Source: Sinorhizobium mexicanum
GTDB lineage: Bacteria; Pseudomonadota; Alphaproteobacteria; Rhizobiales; Rhizobiaceae
DNA length: 64,000 nt
NCBI RefSeq assembly: GCF_013488225.1
Contig: NZ_CP041238.1
Location: forward strand, 2,629,501 to 2,693,500
Direction of reading: 5' to 3'
The translations under genes were made by a program, and so were the position numbers. Below, piece by piece: positions 35,535 through 44,573 of the stretch. Below the pieces are notes generated by a model, which saw nothing but the letters and a program-made list of their open reading frames with translations, had not been told where the DNA came from and searched no databases. Within the stretch, counting starts at the first letter, position 1. Each line of letters begins with the position of its first letter.

Positions 35535-36437
35535 TCAACCCGCCCGCTGCCTGCCGCAAACCTCGCGCACGCATCCGCGCAGCCAGCGGTGGGCCGGATC
35601 GGCGTCCAGCCGCGGGTGCCAGAGCATCGAAACCGTGATTTCCCGTGTGAAGACCGGCAGCGGAAAGCTGTGCATCCCGGCCCTGAGCGCCCCCGTGTGC
35701 CGCTCGGGAACGCTGGCAATCAGGTCGGAGGCGCGGGCGAGCGCCAGCGCCGCGGCAAAGCCGCCGACGATCGTGACGATCTCGCGTTGGAACCCAAGCG
35801 CCTCCAGCGCCTCGTCGAGCGGCCCCTTGTCGAGCCCGCGCCGCGAAACGAGCACATGCCGGCCGGCCGCGTAACGGGCGGGCGTCACCTCGCCCTCGCA
35901 AAGCGGGTGTCCCATGCGCACGACGCCGACGAACCTGTCCCGGAAGAGCGCCTGTGTGCGCACCTCCGGACTGGTCGCCTCCCCGACGACGCCGGTTTCG
36001 AGATCGACGGTCGCCTCGCGCAGCGGCCCGCTGCCCCGGTCCGGCTTCGGCACGAAGCAAAGCCGCACGCCGGGCGCCTCCCCGCCGACGCGGGAAATGA
36101 GATCCGGCCCGAAATTCTCCACGAAGCCATCGCTGGTCCGCAGCACGAAGGTCCGGCTCAGCCGTTTGAGATCGAGCTTCTCCTGCGGCCGCAGCACCGC
36201 TTCCGCCTCCTCGACCAGTCGCCCGACGCGCTCGCTGAGCTCGAGCGCGCGCGGTGTCGGCACCAGGCCGCGCCCGGCCCGGACGAGCAGCGGATCGCCC
36301 GTCGCCTCGCGCAGCCGCGCGAGCGCCCGGCTCATCGCCGACGGGCTCAGCCGCAGCCGCTTGGCCGCGCGGGCAACGCTGCCTTCCGAAAGCAGCACGT
36401 CGAGAGTGGAAAGGAGGTTGAGGTCGGGCTTCTGCAT
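35535..36437 (-). CDS. LysR family transcriptional regulator
   Basis: A 300-residue LTTR. HTH at residues 6-65 (DVLLSEGSVARAAKRLRLSP) in the NodD/SyrM-like style with GRGLVPTPRALEL. The effector domain ends with WHPRLDADPAHRWLRGCVRE. Divergent from the MFS gene at 36569 with 131 bp between starts, so it probably regulates that efflux pump. Confidence 0.88.
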   Translation of the reverse strand: MQKPDLNLLSTLDVLLSEGSVARAAKRLRLSPSAMSRALARLREATGDPLLVRAGRGLVPTPRALELSERVGRLVEEAEAVLRPQEKLDLKRLSRTFVLRTSDGFVENFGPDLISRVGGEAPGVRLCFVPKPDRGSGPLREATVDLETGVVGEATSPEVRTQALFRDRFVGVVRMGHPLCEGEVTPARYAAGRHVLVSRRGLDKGPLDEALEALGFQREIVTIVGGFAAALALARASDLIASVPERHTGALRAGMHSFPLPVFTREITVSMLWHPRLDADPAHRWLRGCVREVCGRQRAG

Positions 36438-36568
36438 GCGCCGACTATAGCGGACGGTGACATGGCGTCAAACGCACGAATGAAGTGCAAACGATGCGCA
36501 TTCCGCCATGTCTCGCGAAAAGCTACCTTCCGGCCAGCCGTTCTAAAGCCGGAAAAGGAGTTCATGCG

Positions 36569-38020
36569 ATGACAATCACGACGCGACCAATCGAGGCGAT
36601 CGCCGAAGGGGGCGAACGGGCGCCCTCCTTTCGCTGGGCGCTCGCCGCCCTTTCCCTCTCCATGCTCTTGTCTTCACTCGGCACCAGCATCGCCAATGTC
36701 GGCCTGCCGGCCTTGGCCGATGCGTTCGGCGCCTCCTTCCAGGCGGTGCAATGGGTGGTGCTCGCCTATCTTCTCGCCATCACCACCCTCATCGTCAGTG
36801 TCGGGCGGCTTGGCGACATGGTCGGCCGCCGCCGTCTGCTCATCGCCGGCATCGCCCTCTTCACCGGTGCCTCCGTGCTTTGCGGCGTCGCGCCCACGCT
36901 CTCAATGCTGATCGCGGCGCGGGCTGCGCAGGGCCTCGGCGCCGCGGTCATGATGGCGCTTGCGATGGCGCTCGTCGGCGAGACGGTGCCGAAGGAGCGA
37001 ACCGGCAGCGCCATGGGGCTCCTCGGAACGACATCGGCGGTCGGCACCGCCCTCGGTCCCTCGCTCGGCGGCCTCCTGATCGCCGGCCTCGGCTGGCGGG
37101 CGATCTTCCTCGCCGGCGTGCCGCTCGGCTTCGTGGCATTCTTCCTCGCCTTCCGCAGCTTGCCCGCGGACCGCGCGGGCCCCAAGGATCGCACGGGCTT
37201 CGACACCACCGGCACCGTGCTGCTGGCGCTGACGCTCGCCGCCTACGCGCTCGCCATGACGATCGGCCGCGGCAGTTTCGGTCCGCTCAGCATCGGCCTG
37301 CTGTTGGCGGCGATCGTCGCCGGTGCCCTCTTCCTGTTTGCCGAGGCGAGAACCGCTTTCCCCCTGCTCCGCCTCGCAATGTTCCGCGATCCGGTGCTTT
37401 CCGCCGGCCTCGCCATGAGCGCGCTCGTCTCGACGGTAATGATGGCGACGCTGGTGGTCGGACCGTTCTATCTTTCCCGCGGGCTCGGGCTCGATGCCGC
37501 GCTCGTCGGCCTCGTCATGTCCGCCGGCCCAGTCGTTGCGGCACTGGCGGGCGTTCCCTCCGGCCGCCTTGTCGACCGGCTCGGCACGCAGCCGACCACC
37601 GTCGCGGGGCTCGCCGCGATCGCCGCCGGCGCGTTCCTCCTCTCGCTGCTCCCGGCAGGTTTCGCCATCGCCGGCTATGTCGCGCCGATCGTGACCGTTA
37701 CCGCCGGCTATGCCCTGTTCCAGGCGGCCAACAACACCGGCGTCATGAAGGATGTCGGGCCTGGCGAGCGGGGCACCGTTTCCGGCATGCTCAACCTTTC
37801 GCGTAATCTCGGCCTCGTCACCGGCGCCTCCTTCATGGGCGCAGTGTTCGCGCTTGCCTCCGGCACGAGCGAGATCACCGCGGCAGCCCCCGACGCCGTC
37901 GCCGCCGGCATGCGCGTCACCTTCGCCGTCGCCGCGGTCCTGATCGTCGGCGCACTGGTCGTCGCGGTCATCAGCCGCGCTTTCGTAAGCCGCGCTTCGG
38001 TCGCCGGCGACGCAGCGTGA
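36569..38020 (+). CDS. MFS transporter, DHA2 (EmrB/QacA) type
   Basis: A 483-residue protein with about 14 membrane helices. Motif A-like GRLGDMVGRRRLLIAG follows helix 2, and motif C-like ALGPSLGGLLIAGLGWRAIF lies in helix 5. It probably exports drugs or toxic metabolites by proton antiport. AAGGAG precedes ATG 36569; an earlier in-frame start at 36485 lacks a ribosome site. Likely controlled by the divergent LysR gene. Confidence 0.88.
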   Translation: MTITTRPIEAIAEGGERAPSFRWALAALSLSMLLSSLGTSIANVGLPALADAFGASFQAVQWVVLAYLLAITTLIVSVGRLGDMVGRRRLLIAGIALFTGASVLCGVAPTLSMLIAARAAQGLGAAVMMALAMALVGETVPKERTGSAMGLLGTTSAVGTALGPSLGGLLIAGLGWRAIFLAGVPLGFVAFFLAFRSLPADRAGPKDRTGFDTTGTVLLALTLAAYALAMTIGRGSFGPLSIGLLLAAIVAGALFLFAEARTAFPLLRLAMFRDPVLSAGLAMSALVSTVMMATLVVGPFYLSRGLGLDAALVGLVMSAGPVVAALAGVPSGRLVDRLGTQPTTVAGLAAIAAGAFLLSLLPAGFAIAGYVAPIVTVTAGYALFQAANNTGVMKDVGPGERGTVSGMLNLSRNLGLVTGASFMGAVFALASGTSEITAAAPDAVAAGMRVTFAVAAVLIVGALVVAVISRAFVSRASVAGDAA

Positions 38021-38136
38021 GGTCGCTCGGATGGAGGCTCTTCGGCTACCACGCCAGAAATCACCTAAATTTCGCTGTTTGACCCCTAATTTTCAGTATT
38101 TCAACGGCGCCGTCTCAGTGGCAATATATTAGCGTC

Positions 38137-38250
38137 GGGAAATATTCTGCCCGCATTCACCCGCGCCGCGTCCGGCCCCTCCCCGAAACGGACGGCCTGC
38201 AGGACGGACTTAGAGAAGCCCCAGCTTCCCCTAATGGCTGGGGCTTTTTC
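38137..38250 (+). ncRNA. Candidate small RNA or structured 3' UTR downstream of the MFS gene
   Basis: Hairpin CGTCCG (38169-38174)/CGGACG (38189-38194) exposes GCCCCTCCCCGAAA, an anti-Shine-Dalgarno-like loop as in rhizobial alpha-r sRNAs. A strong terminator follows at 38217. TATATT at 38125-38130 could be a -10 box, but no good -35 was found, so it may be processed from the MFS mRNA. Confidence 0.4.
38217..38249 (+). terminator. Rho-independent terminator
   Basis: AGCCCCAGC (38217-38225) pairs perfectly with GCTGGGGCT (38237-38245) over an 11-nt loop, followed by a T run to 38249. It ends the MFS transcript or the candidate small RNA. Confidence 0.85.
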
Positions 38251-38263
38251 CTATCCTTGAAAC

Positions 38264-38743
38264 TCAGGAACGGGCCCGAACCGGCGCCAACCTCGGAGCG
38301 CCGGGATAAGCGCAAGGTAAGCCGCGAAGTCCCTTCGGGTCACTGGCGGGGGGGGGGGGGAGCGTTTCTGATGAACGCTCATCGAGCAATTGAGAGATGG
38401 CCGTTACCAACTGTGCCATGTCGAAGGGCTTTTCAAGCATGACGCTTTTCGGCACACCTCTTGACGGGAAATCGACAGCGCCGTGCCCGCTGACATAGAC
38501 CACCGGCATCCCGGGATCGATCTCCCGCGCGACACGTGCGACCTCCCAGCCGTCCGGGGATTCGCCGAACCGTATATCGGTAACGATGCCTTGGATGGAT
38601 GAGTCGGCGGCAGTCAAATGTTCTATAGCCTTGCTGCCGCTCGTTACAGCGACGACGCCAAACCCTGCTTCGGTGAGCGCGCACTCGAAATCAAGCAGCA
38701 ACAGTGCTTCGTCGTCGGCTATCAGTATGGCAACCGTCTCCAC
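38264..38743 (-). CDS. Single-domain response regulator with a homopolymeric tail
   Basis: A 159-residue receiver domain: acidic pair Asp10/Asp11, phospho-acceptor Asp56 (GIVTDIRFG), Ser85 and Lys105 (MLEKPF). There is no output domain. Beyond residue 125 the reading frame passes through a 13-G tract on the + strand (38348-38360), giving four prolines and a tail of uncertain length. Slippage would change the C-terminus but not the receiver. The partner kinase is not in view. Confidence 0.85.
   Translation of the reverse strand: METVAILIADDEALLLLDFECALTEAGFGVVAVTSGSKAIEHLTAADSSIQGIVTDIRFGESPDGWEVARVAREIDPGMPVVYVSGHGAVDFPSRGVPKSVMLEKPFDMAQLVTAISQLLDERSSETLPPPPASDPKGLRGLPCAYPGAPRLAPVRARS
38348..38360. 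repeat. 13-base G homopolymer inside a coding region
   Basis: Thirteen consecutive G on the + strand encode the Pro129-132 stretch of the response regulator's tail. It is prone to slippage in replication and to sequencing error. Confidence 0.85.
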
Positions 38744-38879
38744 TCTGTATTGCCTCCGGCAGGATCGTTCCGAACGCGCAGCAAGGCAAACGGTTCCCCT
38801 TTTTGGTGAATTACTGACACATAGCGCCTCGCAGTCGCATTTTCTCTACCCGGCGGTGGGTGGGCTGGCGCCAGGCCAC

Positions 38880-40286
38880 TCACCTGATGAGGTCGAGCGC
38901 TCGCCCGAGCGTCTGAAACACCCGATCGCCGAGGCACTGCGAAACGTTGAACCGCATGAACGCCCCGGCGGACTGGGAAAGGCTGAAGGCATTGCCGGGC
39001 GCCAGCACCACGTTTTCGGCCAGCGCCTCCCGGGCAATGCCGGCGGCGTCGAGCCCGGCGGGCAGCCGGCACCAGAGAAACATGCCCGACTGCGGCTCCA
39101 GCCAGGGCTCGATGCCGAGCTTTCTCAGCCGGGAGCCGGTCTCGGCCATGGCGCGCGAGAGCCGCGCGCGGAGCGCCTCCATGTGCTTGCGATAGCCGCC
39201 ATCCCTCAGCACGTTGTAGGTGAGCTCGGCCGAAAGGCGTCCGCCGCCGAATGCGGTCGCGATCTTCAGGTCCACCAGTCCCTCGATCCATTCCGGGCGC
39301 GCCGCGATGAAGCCGCAGCGCGCCGACGCCGACAGCGTCTTCGAAAAGCTGCCGATGTGGACGACGCGACTGAGGCCATCGAAGGCCGCCAGTCTTGGCG
39401 CGGGCGTCAGCTCGAAATCGGCAAAGATGTCGTCCTCGACGATGGTGAGGTCGAACTGGTCCGCGACCTTCAGCACCCGGTGGGCAACGACGGGAGAGAG
39501 GACCGCACCGGTCGGATTGTGGATCGCCGAATTGGTGATGTAGAGGCGCGGCCGGTGCTCCGCGACCACCTTGGCGAAGGCTTCGATGTCCGGCCCTGTC
39601 GGCGTATAGGGCACGCTGACGATCTTCGCGCGGTGGGCGCGCAGCAGCGCATGGAAATTGAAGTAGCACGGGTCATCGACGAGCACCGTATCGCCGGTTT
39701 CGAGAAAGAAGCGGCACAGGAGATCGATCGCCTGGGTGCCCGACTCCGCGAGCATGATGCAATCGGGCGAGGCTTCGATGCCGCGCTCCATCATGCGCCG
39801 CGCGAGCAACTGCCTGAGCGGCGGAAATCCAAGCGGCGTTCCGTAATCGGTGAGTGCCGCGTCCTCCGCCCGCGACAGGCCGCGCAGACCTTTTCGCAAA
39901 GCCGCCTCGGGCATCCAGGATGGCGGCAGCCAGCCGCAGCCGGGCTTGAGCGTCGCATCGCTGCTTTCGAGCGACTGACGGGAAACCCATAGCGGGTCGA
40001 CGGCGCGGTCGAGCCGCGGTCCGATCTCGGCCAAGGCCAGCGGCACCACCTGTCCCGAAACGTAGAAGCCGGATCCCGGTCTCGACGCAATCACCCCTTC
40101 GGCGACCAGGCGCTCGTAGGCGTCCACCACGGTCGAGGTCGAGACCTGCATGGTCGTGGCGAAAGCGCGGACCGACGGCAGCTTGCTCCCCGGCGTCAGG
40201 CTGCGGTTGGCGATGCGCTGCCGGATCGCGCTCATCACCGCTCCAACACGTGTGCCACCACCCTCGGCTGTCGCTGCAACGTCCAT
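38880..40286 (-). CDS. MocR-type regulator: GntR winged helix with PLP aminotransferase domain
   Basis: A 468-residue protein. Winged helix at residues 12-78 (LPSVRAFATTMQVSTSTVVD). The aminotransferase domain has EDDIFADFE (Asp285/286) and PLP Lys316 in IGSFSKTLSASARCGF. It is divergent from the EamA exporter at 40390 and probably controls it. ATG 40286 follows GGAGCAG. It is a clear paralog of the MocR gene at 14873, but the two share only moderate similarity by eye. Confidence 0.88.
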   Translation of the reverse strand: MDVAATAEGGGTRVGAVMSAIRQRIANRSLTPGSKLPSVRAFATTMQVSTSTVVDAYERLVAEGVIASRPGSGFYVSGQVVPLALAEIGPRLDRAVDPLWVSRQSLESSDATLKPGCGWLPPSWMPEAALRKGLRGLSRAEDAALTDYGTPLGFPPLRQLLARRMMERGIEASPDCIMLAESGTQAIDLLCRFFLETGDTVLVDDPCYFNFHALLRAHRAKIVSVPYTPTGPDIEAFAKVVAEHRPRLYITNSAIHNPTGAVLSPVVAHRVLKVADQFDLTIVEDDIFADFELTPAPRLAAFDGLSRVVHIGSFSKTLSASARCGFIAARPEWIEGLVDLKIATAFGGGRLSAELTYNVLRDGGYRKHMEALRARLSRAMAETGSRLRKLGIEPWLEPQSGMFLWCRLPAGLDAAGIAREALAENVVLAPGNAFSLSQSAGAFMRFNVSQCLGDRVFQTLGRALDLIR

Positions 40287-40308
40287 CTGTACTGCTCCAT
40301 GATGCATA

Positions 40309-40326
40309 ACAGTTTTGTCTAACTGT
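40309..40326. promoter_or_regulatory. Candidate MocR operator
   Basis: ACAGTT (40309-40314) and AACTGT (40321-40326) form a perfect dyad with a 6-bp spacer. TTGTCT also occurs twice (40315 and 40334). It lies midway between the divergent MocR and exporter genes. Confidence 0.45.
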
Positions 40327-40389
40327 ATTGGATTGTCTCTGGCGACGCCAGCGACTTCGGCCGATACCGACATGAAAAAGGAGAAGGCC

Positions 40390-41253
40390 ATGGAAAAGAC
40401 GACGAGCGGATGGATCAACGGCTTTCTCGGCGTGCTGATCTTCAGCGGCTCGCTGCCCGCGACGCGTGCCGCCGTGCTCGATTTCGACCCGGTGTTCCTG
40501 ACCGTTGCGCGGGCCGGCATCGCGGGCCTGCTTGCCCTGTGCCTTCTTCTTGCCTTTCGGGAGAAGCGGCCCACAACCGACCAACTCCTCTCCCTGGCGA
40601 TCGTCTCCCTGGGTGTCGTGGTCGGGTTCCCTCTGCTGACCGCCTTCGCGCTTCAACACGTGACATCGGCGCATTCGATCGTCTTCGTCGGAATGCTGCC
40701 GCTCGCGACCGCGGCTTTCGGCGTGCTTCGCGGCGGCGAGCGCCCTCGCCCCGCCTTCTGGATGTTTTCCGTCGCGGGAAGCCTGCTGGTTGTCGGCTTC
40801 GCGCTTGCGCAGGGCCTGTCGGCCTCGCCCGTCGGCGACGCCCTCATGCTTGCGGCAATCGTCGCTTGCGGGCTCGGCTATGCCGAAGGCGCGAAACTGT
40901 CGCGCACCCTTGGCGGCTGGCAGGTGATCTCCTGGGCGCTCGTCCTGTCGCTCCCCGTCATGCTCTCGATCGCGCTTGCCCTGATGCCGTCGTCATTCGC
41001 TGAGGTGGGCATGCCCGGCTGGGTCGGCCTCGGCTATGTCTCCCTGTTCAGCATGCTGATCGGCTTCATCTTCTGGTACCGCGGACTGGCGCAGGGCGGC
41101 ATCGCGGCGGTCGGGCAACTGCAATTGCTGCAGCCGTTTTTCGGACTGGCGCTGGCCGCGACCTTGCTCCATGAAGAGGTGAGCCTCACGATGCTCGCGG
41201 TGACGGTCGCCGTCATCCTCTGCGTCGCCGGCGCACGCAAGTTCGCGAAATGA
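40390..41253 (+). CDS. EamA/DMT family transporter
   Basis: A 287-residue, ten-helix membrane protein (NGFLGVLIFSGSLPATRAAV at the start, IAAVGQLQLLQPFFGLALAA near the end). Exporters next to MocR-type regulators often move amines or amino acids; here that is inference. AAGGAG lies 7 bp before ATG 40390, so it is preferred over 40372. Confidence 0.87.
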   Translation: MEKTTSGWINGFLGVLIFSGSLPATRAAVLDFDPVFLTVARAGIAGLLALCLLLAFREKRPTTDQLLSLAIVSLGVVVGFPLLTAFALQHVTSAHSIVFVGMLPLATAAFGVLRGGERPRPAFWMFSVAGSLLVVGFALAQGLSASPVGDALMLAAIVACGLGYAEGAKLSRTLGGWQVISWALVLSLPVMLSIALALMPSSFAEVGMPGWVGLGYVSLFSMLIGFIFWYRGLAQGGIAAVGQLQLLQPFFGLALAATLLHEEVSLTMLAVTVAVILCVAGARKFAK

Positions 41254-41297
41254 GCGATCCTGTGCTTGAATGTCGCCAGCAATAGGAACGAGACTCG

Positions 41298-41930
41298 ATG
41301 TACACACCGCCGGCCTTCAGAGAGGATGATCGCGCCACACTCCATAGGATGATGCGCGAGGCGCGGCTTTGCCACTTCGTGACGGCCACCGCAGATGGCC
41401 TGATCGCGACGCCGCTGCCGTTGTTTCTCGATCCCGACGAAGGCGAGCATGGGACGCTGTACGGCCATCTCGCGAGGGCCAATCCGCAATGGAAGACCCC
41501 GCCGATCGGCGACGGCATGGCAATTTTCATGGGGCCGGATGCCTATATCACCCCCTCCTGGTACGCATCGAAACGCGAGCACGGCAAGGTCGTCCCGACC
41601 TGGAACTATGCGGCGGTGCATGCCTATGGACCGGTGGAATTTTATGACGATACCGAGCGCTTGCTCAACGTCGTCACGCGGCTGACCGATCTTCACGAAG
41701 GGCCGCGCCCGGAGCGGTGGGCCGTGACCGATGCGCCCGAAGCATTCGTTCAGGCACAGCTCAAGGGCATCGTCGGGCTCAAAATGCCGATCACGCGGAT
41801 CGAGGGCAAAAGCAAGATGAGCCAGAACCGCCCGGCGGCGGACAGGGCGGGCGTTGCCGAGGGTCTGGCACGCAGCGAACGAATTTCGGACCGGATCGTG
41901 GCGCGGTTGATTCCAGGCGGCGGCGAATAA
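41298..41930 (+). CDS. PaiB-type FMN-binding negative transcriptional regulator
   Basis: A 210-residue protein of the FMN-binding split-barrel group. It has MYTPPAFREDD at the N-terminus, KVVPTWNYAAVHAYGPVEF in the centre and IEGKSKMSQNRP near the C-terminus, all diagnostic of PaiB. PaiB proteins bind flavin and affect sporulation/protease genes in Bacillus; in proteobacteria the role is unclear. It lies 44 bp after the exporter on the same strand and is probably cotranscribed. Confidence 0.9.
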   Translation: MYTPPAFREDDRATLHRMMREARLCHFVTATADGLIATPLPLFLDPDEGEHGTLYGHLARANPQWKTPPIGDGMAIFMGPDAYITPSWYASKREHGKVVPTWNYAAVHAYGPVEFYDDTERLLNVVTRLTDLHEGPRPERWAVTDAPEAFVQAQLKGIVGLKMPITRIEGKSKMSQNRPAADRAGVAEGLARSERISDRIVARLIPGGGE

Positions 41931-41991
41931 AGGGCAAACCTTCGCTCGCAACACGCATTCCGCCGCGGCTCGTCCGGTGTTATGGTGTGGA

Positions 41992-43380
41992 ATGACCCGC
42001 GATGCAGCCATAGCGAGAGCGGAGGCTTACTTCGATTCCGGTGCTTTCCGGGATGATCTGGCGCGTCGCGTCGCTATGCCGACCGAGAGCCAGAACCCGG
42101 AGCGGGCGCCGGTGCTGGCCGAATACATCGAAACCGAAATGAAGCCCGCTTTCGAAGCACTCGGGTTCACCTGCCAGACATTGTCCGAGGGCAACTGGCC
42201 CTTTCTCCTTGCCGAGCGCATCGAGGACCCGGCGAGGCCGACCGTGCTCGGCTACGGCCACGGCGACGTCGTTCGCGGGCTTGACGAGGACTGGAACGAA
42301 GGTCTCTCTCCCTGGCGAATGACGGAGCGCGACGGCCGGTGGTACGGACGCGGTGTCGCTGATAACAAGGGGCAGCATTCGATCAACATCGGCGCGATCA
42401 AGGCCGTGCTGGAGACGCGCGGCGGACTTGGCTTCAATGCCAAATACCTGATCGAAATGGGAGAAGAGCGGATCTCTCCGGGCCTACGCGAACTGGCCGT
42501 CACCCACAAGGACTTGTTTCGAGCCGACGTCCTGATCGCGTCGGATGGACCACGCCTCTCGGCCGCGCGGCCAACGGTTTTCCTGGGTTCACGCGGGGCG
42601 GTCAGCTTCGATGTCTGGGTGGAGGCGCGCGAGGGCGGCCACCATTCCGGCAACTGGGGCGGTCTTCTTTCCGACCCGGCGATTGAGCTTGCCCATGCTC
42701 TTGCAAGCATCACCAGCCCGACGGGCGAGATCCGGATTGCGGAATGGCGCCCGCAGGATATTCCGGACGACGTTCGGCGCGTTCTCGCCGACTGCGACAT
42801 CGAAACCGGCGCCGGCGATCCCGAAATTGATCCCGACTGGGGCGAACCCGGTCTGACGCCGGCGGAAAAGCTGTTCGCGTGGTGCTCGTTCGCGATCCTC
42901 GCCTTCGAGGCGGGAAACCCGAAGACGCCTGTCGGCGCCATTCCGCCGCGGGCCTGGGCGCGCTGCCAGTTGCGGTTCGTCGTCGGCATCGACGCAGAGG
43001 ATATCCTCCCTGCGCTTAGACGGCATTTCGACCGCCGCGGCTTTTCGCATGTGCGGATCGCTCAGACCAGCGACGCGGTCTTTCACGCCACACGGCTGGA
43101 TCCCGCGCATCCATGGGTCAACTGGACGGTGGACTCGATTGTGCGCACCACCGGCAAGAGACCGGCCATCCTGCCAAACCTCGGCGCATCGCTGCCGAAC
43201 GACATTTTCTCCGATGTCCTGGCCCTTCCGACCGTCTGGGTCCCGCATTCCTATCCCGGGTGCTCCCAGCACGCGCCGAACGAGCATCTTCCGCTCGTGA
43301 TCGCCCGCGAGGGTCTGGCGCTTATGGCCGGGATCTATTGGGATCTCGGCGAAGCGGGCGTGCCGGGACAACATCAGTAG
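41992..43380 (+). CDS. M20 family metallopeptidase/deacylase
   Basis: A 462-residue dinuclear zinc peptidase. Metal ligands are visible as GHGD (His90; Asp92 catalytic), Asp124 in GVADNKGQHS, Glu158/Glu159 (EMGEER), Asp185 (IASDGPR) and a late His in PHSYPGCSQHAPNEH. The family includes dipeptidases and N-acyl amino-acid deacylases; the exact substrate is unknown. ATG 41992 is chosen; an ATG-like start 15 bp earlier has no better ribosome site. Confidence 0.9.
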   Translation: MTRDAAIARAEAYFDSGAFRDDLARRVAMPTESQNPERAPVLAEYIETEMKPAFEALGFTCQTLSEGNWPFLLAERIEDPARPTVLGYGHGDVVRGLDEDWNEGLSPWRMTERDGRWYGRGVADNKGQHSINIGAIKAVLETRGGLGFNAKYLIEMGEERISPGLRELAVTHKDLFRADVLIASDGPRLSAARPTVFLGSRGAVSFDVWVEAREGGHHSGNWGGLLSDPAIELAHALASITSPTGEIRIAEWRPQDIPDDVRRVLADCDIETGAGDPEIDPDWGEPGLTPAEKLFAWCSFAILAFEAGNPKTPVGAIPPRAWARCQLRFVVGIDAEDILPALRRHFDRRGFSHVRIAQTSDAVFHATRLDPAHPWVNWTVDSIVRTTGKRPAILPNLGASLPNDIFSDVLALPTVWVPHSYPGCSQHAPNEHLPLVIAREGLALMAGIYWDLGEAGVPGQHQ

Positions 43381-43502
43381 CGGTTGCCGGGTGATGCCGG
43401 CGAGTGTCGTGACCCGGGCGCGGGTCATTGTACGCCGTCCGTTGCGACGCCGGCTTCCTCATGCTGTCGCCCGAGGCCGACCCTTGCGACCTGATGGCGA
43501 CA

Positions 43503-43649
43503 TCAAGGCACGCGCACCTGCAGATTGGTTGATGCTGTGGTCTCGTTTGATACGCCCGCCGTCGGCTCCAGCCAGTCGACTGCAGCTATGGCGAGGGCGA
43601 GAGCAATGGCCGGCGCTGCGAGCGCTGCCAGGAACGCGAATCTCTTCAT
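43503..43649 (-). CDS. Possible short exported peptide
   Basis: Forty-eight residues beginning KRFAFLAALAAPAIALALA, a convincing signal-peptide shape, with a mature tail WLEPTAGVSNETTAS. A GGGATG lies upstream. It could be chance in a GC-rich frame. No family. Confidence 0.35.
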   Translation of the reverse strand: MKRFAFLAALAAPAIALALAIAAVDWLEPTAGVSNETTASTNLQVRVP

Positions 43650-43752
43650 TGCCGGCATCCCGGAAAGGCTTGGCACAAACAAGATAGGCCGTGGTTGGGG
43701 GCGGAAATCCTCGCTCAGTTGCAGAAAGCTTAGGGCACTCATCCACCGAAAG

Positions 43753-43793
43753 TATCAGACCTAAGTCCGATGCGGCGTGCCAAAGGTCTGATA
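43753..43793. repeat. 10-bp perfect inverted repeat
   Basis: TATCAGACCT (43753-43762) and AGGTCTGATA (43784-43793), loop 21 nt. Part of the 920-bp gap that otherwise holds the inverted repeat at 43882, R2 elements and a possible short peptide gene. Confidence 0.6.
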
Positions 43794-43881
43794 CCCGTTG
43801 CCGAGCGTTTCTCCGGGTGCATAGTGCAGCGCATAAACGCCTGCGGAATCAACGGCTAGCCCCCGCCGCCGTAGGCGTGAG

Positions 43882-43930
43882 AGGTCCCAGAGCGATGCTC
43901 CCCGCCCCCTTTTGCATCACTCTGGGACCT
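43882..43930. repeat. 17-bp inverted repeat with C-rich loop
   Basis: AGGTCCCAGAGCGATGC (43882-43898) and GCATCACTCTGGGACCT (43914-43930) differ at one position. The loop is C-rich (CCCCGCCCCC). This makes a very stable hairpin in RNA. Could be a terminator, an sRNA hairpin or a repeat unit of an unknown family. Confidence 0.65.
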
Positions 43931-43940
43931 TCCATTTCTT

Positions 43941-44187
43941 GCCTGCAGTACTGCGCGTCGGTGAGACGCGCGAAAACGGCGTAGCATCTCGAATTGCATG
44001 CTTCGTCGGTAAATCGGGTAGCGGCGCGGCAGCTGCTTCTTCGCATGGATCGGCCCGGCCCCGCCGGCTTGAAAGGCCCTACAGCGCCGTGCGTCCATCA
44101 GGACGCACAAAGGACGCTGTAAGTCTTTGAATCTACGCATCGTGCTTTCCGAAAATCGATTCCGATTTTCGGGCCGATGCGCTAGAC
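43941..44187. repeat. Decayed R2 copy followed by intact R2 element
   Basis: 43941-44010 is a degenerate copy (AGTACTGCGCGTCGGTGAGA). 44079-44187 is an intact R2 of the type seen at 5346 (GTGCGTCCATCAGGACGCAC and the CGAAAATCGATTCCGATTTT hairpin). Confidence 0.7.
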
Positions 44188-44303
44188 GAATATCCTGGCG
44201 CATGCCGCATTTCGGGTGCATGCTATGAACATCGGTGGCAAATGACACGGGCGCCCACTGGCTGAGAGATGCGCGCGCTTTCGCCCCAACAGGAGCCGCG
44301 GCC

Positions 44304-44504
44304 ATGTCTCCCTCTCGCGACTTTCAAACCGGTCTCATCTTACCGGCCGACATCGACTTTCTTCAGGGCGTTTTCAATTCGACACTGGAGGCGAAAAAAC
44401 TCCCGTGCACCAGTCCTGAAGCAGAAGCGCTCGCCAAGAGGCTCTTTAGCCTCTACCAGGCGGGCGTGAGGAGCCCTGCCGAATTGAGCGCGTTGGTGGC
44501 GTAG
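44304..44504 (+). CDS. Small protein of an unnamed family (paralog of 33801-33989)
   Basis: Sixty-six residues. AGGAG lies 8 bp before ATG 44304. The pattern PADIDFLQGVFNSTL...S.EAEALAKRLFSLYQAGVRSP is shared with the protein at 33801 (Ser-x2-Ala, RL, Tyr-x2-Gly, Arg-x-Pro). Probably all-helical; unknown role. Extending to 44235 adds residues without support. Confidence 0.6.
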   Translation: MSPSRDFQTGLILPADIDFLQGVFNSTLEAKKLPCTSPEAEALAKRLFSLYQAGVRSPAELSALVA

Positions 44505-44573
44505 CCGGGAAGCTCCCTGCCGGACGGATAAGACGCGCGGAGCCGGGAGCCGGCCCCGCATGGGTAACGAAGA

